Shown here one piece after another: positions 8,538 through 20,500 of a DNA stretch of 37,435 nt (positions within the stretch are counted from its first letter, which is position 1; each line of letters opens with the position of its first letter). The DNA is from Bacteroidales bacterium UBA1735 (lineage in GTDB: Bacteria; Bacteroidota; Bacteroidia; Bacteroidales; Paludibacteraceae), in the NCBI GenBank assembly GCA_002315745.1, contig DCID01000010.1, positions 93,271 through 130,705 on the forward strand, in the 5' to 3' direction. The notes beneath the pieces are model-generated. The model searched no databases and was not told the origin of the DNA. It was given only the letters and a program-made list of their open reading frames with translations. The position numbers and the translations under genes were made by a program.

Positions 8538-11500
8538 ATGAAATACACAAAACATATTTTAGTACTGGCATTAGCGGTGATTGCTAATGTGACTACGGCT
8601 TTTGCAGAAGTCAAAATTCAGAAATACAACGTCGATAAGTGCGTGGGCGATAGTTTTCTTTTGGTACTCAAAGACACCGTCGTCTATCAAAGCGGGATCT
8701 ATGACGATACACTCTATTCCGAACCCGACACTTCCGTCAATCGCTATGTCGTCAATTTCCACCCCGTCGAATATACCTATCAGAGCCGTCTGCTCATGAT
8801 TGGTACTACCTTTGAATGGTTTGGTCAAACGATTGATAAAGCAGGTACCTACCACACCACTTTGAAGTCCCAATTTGAGTGTGACTCAGTCATTACCCTG
8901 CAAGTCACCTATACCTATCCTGACCCCACCCACTTAGTCAAGACCGATACCGCCATCTGCCAAGGTGAATCCTGCACGTGGCAGGGTGAAACCTACACCG
9001 AAGAAGGTATATACTACAAGAAATATACTGCCCACGATGGTCAAGACAGCGTCCATGTGCTCAATCTACGCATACTCCCTGTCTCCATCACCATCGAGAG
9101 TAAGATCTTCAACTCCTTCCCCTTCTGGTATCGCGACTCCCTTCTGCCCGCTCCAGGTACCTACGACATCCACTATGTTTCTACCACAGGTTGCGACAGC
9201 ATCGTTCGCGTCGTGGCTAACCTTGCCACTACCGTTGTCGAAGAGACGGCTTCCATCTGCAAAGGTACTGCTTACTTATGGCACGGACAGACCATTGTTG
9301 CCCCAGGTATCTATCAGGATATCATCAAGAAACTGTCTGACCCCACCCAAGACAGTATCATCTACCAGTTAAAAGCCGAACTCATCGATCCTATCCGCGT
9401 AGAACGACAAGCCACCATCTGTATGGGTGACTCCCTCATCATCAACGAGGGTACGCCTTCCCGCAGAGTCTTCACCCAACCAGGCATATACTTAGACACC
9501 CTCAAAGCCTCTTCCACCGATTGCGACTCCATCGTCACTTGGATCATCAATGCCAACCCCACCCAACTCATCACTTCCGAAGTGATATGGGGCTCTGACC
9601 AAGGTCCATACTTATGGCAAGGCAGAGAGCTAACCGCCTCTGGCACATACGATACCGTCTATAAGAACATCAACGGTTGCGATTCCACCTATCGTCTCAA
9701 ACTCACTATCGGCTCTGTCTATCGCTTCGACACCACCGTATATGTCTGCTCGCATGACCTGCCATTCATCTGGCGTGGAAACACCTACTACACCGCGGGC
9801 GACTATACACCTTTCAGCGGAAAGACCGTTCAAGGTTTGGATAGTACTCTAACCATCCACGTACGCATCTCGCAACCTTCAATCACACCTGTTAGCGCTA
9901 CCATCTGTTCCGAGGAGCACTATGTCTTCAAAGGACGGCAACTGACCACTCCGGGCGTTTACTACGATACATTGGCGAATGCCGCAGGCTGTGACTCCAT
10001 TGTCATGCTCTCCCTCAATACGTTCAACAAAGATACGATCACCGAGTATGCCCGTATAGCACAAGGACAAACGTACCTCTGGCAAGGAGACACCCTCACC
10101 GAAGCACATGTTTATACCAAGACCTATCCTTCCATCCATGGTTGCGACAGTGTCCGCCGCCTGATTCTCAGCGTCTTTGAGACCTACACCTTTGATACCG
10201 TCGCTACCGTTTGCCAAGCGCAACTTCCTTTCCGTTGGCACGGCATAGAAGGTACACAAACCAACACCTATCGCAAGAACTATGTGACCCAACAAGGTTA
10301 TGACAGTACTTATGTGCTGCACTTGACCGTCATTCCAACGCCTGTAGTTCGCATCAACAAAAGCATCTGCAAGAGCCAAACCTTCACTTTTGGCGGCAAG
10401 ACCCTGAGTGAAACAGGAGTTTATACCGACACCCTGCACCACGATGGTTGTGACTCCATCATTATCCTCTCCCTCAACGTGATGGAAGTGGATACTATCT
10501 ACGAAGTACACCGAGTAGACGAAGGACAAACCTATCGCTACCAAGGCGTTGATTACGTTGCTCCACAATCCAAAGAGTTCCACTATGAGAACCAGTATGG
10601 CTGCGACTCCATCGTCAAATTGGTACTCACCGTTCACCAAGTGGACACCATCGACACCACCGCCGTCATCTGTGCTGCCAATCGTCCGCTTATCTGGCAC
10701 GGCATCGAAGGTCGTCAAACGAACACTTACACGAACATCGAAGAGACCCCAACTGGCAATCAGATAGTCTATCGTATGTTCCTCACCGTTCACGAGGCTG
10801 CCCATACCCACATCTACGACAACGCTTGTTCAGGTACTTCCTATCAGTTTGGACATCAGTACCTCACCCAAACAGGTACGTACTACGATACCCTCACGAC
10901 CATCTATGGTTGTGACTCCATTGTCGAGCTGTCCCTCAATGTCTTTGCAGCAGACACCGTCGAAGAGACCCACCATATCGCACAAGGCAGTTTCTTTGAA
11001 TGGCGCGATAGCGTTTATCGCACCCCTGGTATTCATGAGAAACAAGTCAAGACGGAGAACAACTGCCTGCGTTACTACCGCCTGCATCTCTATGTGCATC
11101 CCATATACAACATAGACTCTACCGTCAGCATCTGTGCTAACAATACCCCATTGGAGTGGCATGGTATCAAGGCTTATACTACAGGCACATACCATCTCAC
11201 TTACAAGACTGTAGATGGCTACGATAGTATCTACACGTTGAACCTGACCGTTTATCCAGAGATCCCTGTCACCCATATCAACGCTTCTATCTGCACGGGC
11301 AGCAGTTACATCTTCGGCGAAGAAGAACTGACCGAAACAGGCACCTATCGCCACACATACAAGAGTGTCAATGGCTGCGACTCCATCGTCGAACTGACCC
11401 TCAACGTGTTTGACGAAGGTATCATGCGCGTAGAAAAACAAATAGCACAGGGTGACTCCGTCGTATGGCATGGCGTAACTTACAAGACCCCAGGCGTCTT

Positions 11501-14500
11501 CACCATACATGAAGAAACCGAACAGGGTTGCACCCAAACCTACGAATTGACCTTACACGTCTATTCTACTTTCCACCACAAAGACTCGGTCACCATCTGC
11601 TCCAACGAGATTCCTTACGAATGGCATGGACAGAAATACTTGGAAACGGGCGTTTACTACGAATCATTCAAGACCGTTCATGGTTACGATAGTACATATA
11701 CCTTAGATTTGACAGTCCTTCCTCCAGTAGAAGTACCTGTCTATCTCAAGATATGCGACAACCAATCCGTCACCTTCCTCGGCAGACAATATGACAGCAA
11801 GGGTACTTATTTTGACAAACGTGGTTGCGATACCACCTACAAGATTATTGTTACCCAATTGCCCATTGAGATTTATACCACCTACGCCATATTTGATGGC
11901 ATCCATCCTTACATTTGGTCATTCAACGGAAAGGCGTACCCCAATGCAGGCATCTACGATGAGAAATTCACTTCCGTCCTCACAGGTTGTGACTCCATCT
12001 ATCGCCTCGACCTCAAACGCGATCATAAGTTCCTCTCCGAAGAGACAAAGGTCATCTGCGAAGGCGATGGCTTCGTTTGGCGTGGACAACAACTCTCCCT
12101 CACGGGCGTTGGCGAAACAAAGGTTTATTACGATAGCCTCAAGACAGTTTCAGGTTTGGATAGTGTCTATAAACTGACCCTGACAGTTCGTCCTGTGGTT
12201 CATTCCGAACAGACCCTCACCTTCTGTGACCAAATAACCATCAGCGGCAGAACCTACACCCAATCCACCACCATCACAGATACCCTCACCTCGTTCCAAT
12301 ATGGTTGTGACTCCATCGTCACCTACCACCTCAATCGCCAATATGGATACCACTTCCACGATACCATCACCATCATGAGTGGTGAGAGCATCACTTGGCG
12401 CGGACAAACCATCACCAGCGAAGGCACACATTTCGCGAGATTCACCTCCGTCAACGGTTGCGATAGTATCTACTCCTTAGGCGTAGGCGTCATCCCTGCT
12501 CCCGAACAGAAATATGTCATCTCCACGCGCACCATCATCTGCGAAAACGACTCCGTCGAATGGCGTGGCAAATGGATATACTCAGCAGGTATCTACTACG
12601 ATAGTCTGCGTACTAAAGATGACCTATACGACAGTATCTATGTCATCCATGTAGAGAGCCGTCCTATCTATCGCTTCACCAAGCACCTCTACACCTGCCA
12701 CGAAGGTAGTATAGCCTACAATGGTCATATCTACACCCAATCAGGTATCTACCAAGACACCATGAAGACCCTGCAAGGTTGTGACTCCATCGCTACCTTA
12801 CACATCCATATTGACGCTTCCTACTTCCACTCCGATACCTTGCGCGCAAGCAATCGCGACACAATTGAGTGGCATGGACAGAAAATATACATCTCTGGCA
12901 CTTATACCGATCGCCATGTGTCACCAACAGGTTGTGACTCTATCTGGGAATTGGTAGCCGAGATCTACCCCACCTATCTCTTTGAACGCGATACTGCCGT
13001 CTGCCAATGTGAAACTCCATTCCTATGGCGCGGACGCATGGTCGGCGAGTTAGGCTTCCATACCTACGATACCATTTATCGCACCATCTATGGTTATGAT
13101 AGTATCTACCGCTTGAACGTAACCGTTTATCCACAATACGAACAGGAACAGCAAATCAACTACTGCGAAGGCGGCTCTGTCCTCTTCCGCGAGAAAGAGT
13201 ATAACCAACCGGGCGTGGATACCATCAAACTCAAAACCATCCACAACTGCGACAGTTTCATCATCGTACATGTCAACAAACTGCCTCGTTACCACCTGTC
13301 CGAAGTACGTACCCTCTTAGAAGGTGACACCATCTTCTGGCACGACACAGTAATCACCCAACCTGGTATCTATTACGATAAGGGTTACACCATCGCAGGT
13401 TGCGACTCAACCTTCGAGATCATCGTTAACCGCATCAAAGTAGATTCCACCATCGTTCAGATCTGCCAAGTTGACACACCTTTCACTTGGCGTGGACATG
13501 ACTACTATGTTTCCACCGAACGTATGGAAGTTCTCAAAGACTCCTTAGGCAACGATAGCGCCATCTATAGACTGAAACTGACCGTCAACCAAAACTATAT
13601 CACCCGTGAGAGTTACACTTTCTGCGAAGGCGAGAGTTTTACCTATAACGGCAAGACTTACTTCCAAATGGGAGCAGACTCTGTCGCCATGGATACGGTT
13701 CACTATACTACCAAGGATCATTGCGACAGTACCATCATCGTCGCCATCCGAGAGAACCCCAAGAAGTATGAGAAAATCACCAAGATCATCCACGATGGTG
13801 ACTCGATTCTGTGGGAAGGCGAAATCATCCGCAGCGCTGGCAGATACACCAAAACGTACGAACAAGCCTTCAATGGTTGTGACTCCATCATCGAACTCAA
13901 TGTAGTTGTTGAACAAGCCGACACCATCTTGGATTGGTGTCAAAAACAGCCATACACATGGAGACTGTTCAATGGTCAAGATACAACTTTCTATCATAAC
14001 GAAGAGTATGTAACCGATACTGCCTTTGATGCTGCTGGATATATCGTTGGCTTCAAATCCCTGCACTTGGAGATGCGCCCATTGATCGACACCACTATCT
14101 ATATGCGCGGTTGTATGACCGAAGGTGTTACTTACAACGACGTGATTTACAAACATGACACCCTTGTCAATGACACCCTACCTACTTGCGACACCATCTT
14201 CCATCTCTATGTGAAGATTGATACCGTCTATAACATCGTTATCAACGACACCGTCTGCGAATATGAACTGCCATACGTCTTAGGTCGTCAAAAACCTGAC
14301 ACCATTTGGCAAGAGGGCTCATTCACACACAAAGATACCACCGCTTGCGGTTGTGATAGTACCATCATCTTAACCCTCCGTATTATTCCTGACTTACACA
14401 AGAATGACTCAATCATCATCTGCGAACGCGATATAGAAGCCCACCCAGTTGTCTTAGGTAACCTATACGATCCAAATCGACCCATCGAACAACTCTATCC

Positions 14501-17500
14501 TGACTATATGGACTATAAGCACTTGGGCGATACCGTACATCAACCTAAGTTCGCTAACCTCTATCCAGATTGGCGTGAGTGGGCAGGCACCTATGGTCCG
14601 TGGAAGGGTGTAGAATACCACGAAGATACGATCGTATGGAACTGTGACAGTTCGTATTTCTTCCACATCATCGTCAAACCACAACCGATCAAAGACTCTG
14701 TTTACTACCTATGTGAAGGAGACTCTATTCGATTCGGCTATAACTGGGAAGATGGTTCAGAGCGATGGATCAAGACCGCCGGTCAGTATTGGGATTCGAT
14801 TGCATCACCAACTAGTTGGGAAGATACTAAACACGGACGCCACTACGATACGGACACTATCCAATGCGATAGTCTAATTCGACTCAATGTGATCATGTTG
14901 CCTTCGTATCATAAGGATACCACCGCGCATATCCCAATGGGTGACTCCATCTGGTGGGGACATCAATATGAGTACTACACGGGCGACTACGATTCGATCA
15001 TGAATACCGATCGCGAGTCCACAAGTGGTGAGTACTGCCACACCATTTATACGTTGCATCTGTTTGTCGATTCGACCTATCACTACCGCGACACGATTGA
15101 TGTATGCTCCGACTCTATCAAAACCTTGTCGCACGTATGGGCAGACGGACATATCCAGTACTTCAATACACCGGGTATAGATACCACCTTGCACTATATC
15201 GAGAACATCCGCACGGCGGCATATCACTTCGATAGTATCTATGACTTGCGTGTGAACTTCCATAACGTAGCAAGGACGGAAATCCATGCAGACATCTGTA
15301 AGGGTGATTCGGTACAGTTCGGATTTACCAACGATGGTCAACCGCGCTGGATATATGACAAGGGGGTTTATCGTGACACCTTACTCTCGCACAATCGATG
15401 CGATAGTATCATCACCTTAACCATCAACTGGCACAAGTCCTATTTCGAGTCCAAGACGATAGATGTTTCGGATAAACAAGTACCTTACCTATGGTTACAT
15501 ACTCAAGGACAAGACACAATCATCGACACCTTATATGCTACGGGTACGTACACGCACACGTATAAGGATGTGACCTTCGGTTGCGACAGTGTACTAGAAT
15601 TGGTACTGAATGTGCACAAGACTTACCTATTCAAAGACTCTATTGAGATCTGTCAAGACCAAACGCCTTACACGTGGTTCGATGAGAACGGGCAGGCGAT
15701 TAAGACGGATATTTATCAGTCAGGGCTCTATCGTCATAGCCTACTCACGCATGCTGGATACGATAGTATCTATGAGCGTAAGATTACCGTTTATCCGGTA
15801 CATTACGACACGGTTCGTCAAAGTATGTGCTACGGCAGTGAGATTCTATTCAATGGTCAACATATCACCGAACAAGGCACCTATGTAGATACCCTGACGA
15901 CGGTTCACGGGTGCGATAGTATTGTGACCATGATTGTGACGGTGAATATGCCTTACGAGCATGTTATCCGCGAGGATATTTATGAAGGTGCATCCTATAC
16001 GTTCTTTGGTCAAGAGTATACAACCTCTGGCTTATACAAACACGAGGGCCGAACTCCTGCTGGTTGCGATAGTATCACATGGTTGCACCTGACGGTTCAT
16101 CCTATCTTCGATACGACGGTCACCATTTGTCATAAGGAGTTACCTTACGTATGGGTCAATAAGTGGACGGGAGATACGACGCTACTGCGTAGTGCTGGTG
16201 TATATCACGACAACTCGCACTTCGACGAACAAGGTAACCGTCTCTTCTACGGCATCCAGTTGATCGTCCTAGAGGAACGCGATACCACGATCAGCAGCAT
16301 CATGTGTAACGAATCGTTCTACGACTTCCATGGTCGCAAGCTCACCGAGGCGGGTGTTTATCACGATACGCTCGTTAGTTCGATTGGCTGCGACAGTATC
16401 GTTACCTTGAAACTGACGGTGGCTTATCCGTACTACCAGACACAAAAGATCGACATCTTAGAGGGTGCGTCCTATCCGTTCTATGGCGCAGTATATGATA
16501 AGACGGGTACGTATTATCACTATGGGTTGACACCAGACGGATGCGATAGCACGACTGTGCTGCAGTTGACGGTTCATCCATTGGTAGATACGATTGTGAC
16601 TATCTGCTACAGCGAGTTACCATTTGCATGGGTTAATAAGTGGACGGGGGAGACGACCCTACTCTATAAGGAAGGTAACTACCGCAATGATACGACTATT
16701 GTTGATGGTCAACGGATGTTCTACGGATTGCAACTCAATGTTAACCGTGGAGTTGATACGATCATCCATCACTCCATGTGTCGTGAGTCGTTCTACGAGT
16801 TCAACGGAGTTAAACTCTACGAGGCGGGGACCTATAAGGATACATTACGCGCAGTCAATGGGTGCGATAGTGTAATCACCTTGCAACTCCGCGTCAATGA
16901 GCCGTACTACCAGACACAGAAGATCGACATCTTAGAAGGTGCATCCTATCCGTTCTATGGCGCAGTATATGACAAGACGGGTACGTATTATCACTATGGA
17001 TTGACACCAGACGGATGCGATAGCACGACTGTGCTGCAGTTGACGGTTCATCCATTGGTGGATACGATTGTGACTATCTGCTACAGCGAGTTACCATACG
17101 CATGGGTAAATAAGTGGACCGGTGAGACGACCCTACTCTATAAGGAAGGTAACTACCGCAATGATACGACTATTGTTGATGGTCAACGGATGTTCTACGG
17201 ATTGCAACTCAATGTTAACCGTGGGTCAGATACGATCATCCATCACTCCATGTGTCGTGAGTCGTTCTACGAGTTCAACGGAGTTAAACTCTATGAGGCG
17301 GGGACCTATAAGGATACATTACGCGCAGTCAATGGGTGCGATAGTGTGATTACCTTGCAACTCCGCGTCAATGAGCCGTACTACCAGACACAGAAGATCG
17401 ACATCTTAGAGGGTGCATCCTATCCGTTCTATGGCGCAGTATATGATAAGACGGGTACGTATTATCACTATGGATTGACACCAGACGGATGCGATAGCAC

Positions 17501-20500
17501 GACTGTGCTGCAGTTGACGGTTCATCCATTGGTAGATACGATTGTGACTATCTGCTACAGCGAGTTACCATACGCATGGGTTAATAAGTGGACCGGTGAG
17601 ACAACACTACTCTATAAGGAAGGTAACTACCGCAATGATACGACTATTGTTGATGGTCAACGGATGTTCTACGGATTGCAACTCAATGTTAACCGTAGTT
17701 CCGATACGATCATTAACCATTCGATGTGTCGTGGATCGTTCCATACATTCAATGGACAAGACCTCTACGAAGCAGGTACATACAAAGATACCCTTCGTAA
17801 CGTCCATGGGTGCGATAGTATCATTACCTTACACCTACGTGTCAACGATCCGTATTTCCATACAGAGACAGTACATATCATTGAGGGTGGTTATACCACG
17901 TTCTTCGGTGATACCTATAGCACAGCAGGTGTCTATTACCACTACGGATTGACACCGGATGGATGCGATAGCACGACTGTACTGCAACTGATCGTGCACA
18001 AGCAGGTCGATTCTGTGGCAACAGTATGTGCGAAGGATCTGCCATACGCATGGGTGAACAGATGGACAGGCGACACGACGTGGTTACACGCAGCAGGTAT
18101 CTATCGTAATGACTCTACGTATGTCGGTGGTGAACAGATGTTCTACGGATTGCAACTCGTAGTCAATGACGAGTCCACGTCGGTACTGAATCGTAGTTTC
18201 TGCCAAGGTTCGTCCATTGAGATTGACGGACACATCTTCAACGAGGCTGGTACTTATAAGTACACGATAGGTAATAGTAAGGGTTGCGATAGCGTGATCA
18301 CGGTGAATATAGTTACTCATCCGAACTACCATGACTTTATCTATAAGGACATCTTTGTAGGTGACACCGTTTGGTTCTACGACCAACCTTACACCACTCC
18401 GGGTAACTATCCGTTTAGCGAGACATCCGTCTTCGGCTGCGATAGTATCATTGAGTTGGTATTAGGGGTACATAAGCTATATAACGACTCCATCACCATC
18501 TGTCAGAACGAGTTGCCGTTCCCATGGGTATCGCCATGGAATAACGATACGATCATGGTTTATCGCGATGGTGTCTATCGCGATACGATTGTAGATCCCG
18601 CATCGGGCGTCAAGAGCATCTATAGCCTCAAGGTAACGACTCGTCCTATCATCCATAACGACGTACCACCTACGATTAAGACCATGTGTGAAGGTGACTT
18701 CTATATATTCAACGGAAAGACCCTCACTACAGCGGGTGTATATTACGATACGTTAGTAGCCGAATCGAATGGATGTGATAGTGTGATTGCTATTGCGCTG
18801 CAAGTCATGCCATCCAAGTCGATTACCTTCACCAAGACTATTTATGAAGGAGAGGTAGTCGAGTTCCACGGCCAGCAATATAGTGAACCGGGTACGTATG
18901 AGTATAGAGACAAGACTATCTATGGATGCGATAGTATCGAACGCTTGGTATTGAATGTGTTGCGCGAAGCGCACTTAGATACCGTTGCTTATGTCTGCGA
19001 CAACGAGTTACCATTCGTTTGGCGCGGTAAGGAGTATTGGACAACGGGTAAGTACCAGACTGCTCTTGAGTCCAGCACCGGTAAGGTGATGGTAACTCTT
19101 GACCTAACGGTTCGTCCAACGCTTTATTTCGAGCGCGACTTAGAGTTCTGTGAAGGCAGTTACCTCGTATATCGCGGTGACACGATCCGTGAGAGTGGTT
19201 CGTTCTACGACACTATCCCAGCGAAGAACGGCGGATGCGATAGTGTGATCAAAGTGACGATAGCGGTTCATCCGAAGGAGCACTACCAGATGTCCCCTGT
19301 GACCATATCGGATCAGCAGTCGTATAACTTCTTCGGACGTATCTTACGCGAATCAGGTAACTACGAATATACGACCTTGTCGGCACATGGATGCGATAGT
19401 ATTATCCATATGCAACTCATCGTTCACCCATCGTATCACTTCTCTGATTCGGTTGATCTATGCCGTCACGAGTTGCCATACACGTACACATGGAATAAGA
19501 TAGCTAACTACCATACGACGGTCATCAATAAGGACAAACCATACTATATTGACTCCTTCGCTACGGTATGGGGCTTTGATAGTATCTATTCGTTGAAAGT
19601 GAACATCTACGACGATACCTTTGAGGAGCAGAACTACACCCTCAAGGCAGGTAGTTCGACGACGATCCGTGGTATTTATATCGATACACCGGGTATCTAT
19701 ATGGATACGTTGCTCACCAAACATGGTTGCGATAGTATCATCAAGATGATTATCAACCCAGCAAGTACTGTATATAATGAATGGTCACCGGTATCGATGT
19801 GTCAAGGCGATGTATATGAATGGTTTGGAGATAAGCTGACCAAGACCGGTAGTTACTACCACAAGATTGAGTCCAACCAAGGCGATACGATTTATCACCT
19901 CAACTTAGTAGTCCATCAACCGAGCTTACATGAAGAGCGTGTAGTGATCTGCGAAGAGGATGTGCCCTATATCCATCATGGTCAGGCATACTACCACGAT
20001 ACGCTTATCACCGATTCGCTGAAGGATGTGAATGGTTGTGATAGTCTGATGCGCATTAACCTAATCATTTCGGACCGTTGTTCCGATTGGGATCAGATAC
20101 CATTGTGCGCAGGTGATACATTATATATCTCGGGTGATACGATCACTCAGCCAGGCTTGTATCAATATAGCAAGCGTTCGTGCAAGGCATGTCCATTAGA
20201 TAGTGTCTATCGAGTAGAGGTATTCAAGGCTACTGCTTATGAGTCACCGCTCATCAAGGTAGTGACCTGCTCGAACGATACGTTCAAAGTAGGCGGCAAA
20301 CCGCTCTTGCGCTCCGGTATGCACGATGTGGTACTGAAGACGATCTATGGTTGTGATAGTATCATCCATGTGGATTTGACGATTAACCCATCCTACTTCA
20401 TCATTGATACCACGATAACGACGGTGGATTATAAGCCTATTATATGGCGCGGTAATACGTACAACACCACGGGTATACATAAGGTTTACTTCAGCACCAT

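Noticed and set aside
9879..10811. Long open frames on the strand opposite the giant gene (also 10830-11537 and 13545-14156)
   Set aside because: They are antisense shadows caused by the repetitive codon composition of the giant gene. They lack signal sequences, domain motifs or promoters.
14000..14350. Possible frameshift or gene fusion point where codon usage of the giant gene changes
   Set aside because: The reading frame is continuous and repeat units continue on both sides without a stop, so it is treated as a change in repeat history rather than a sequencing error.
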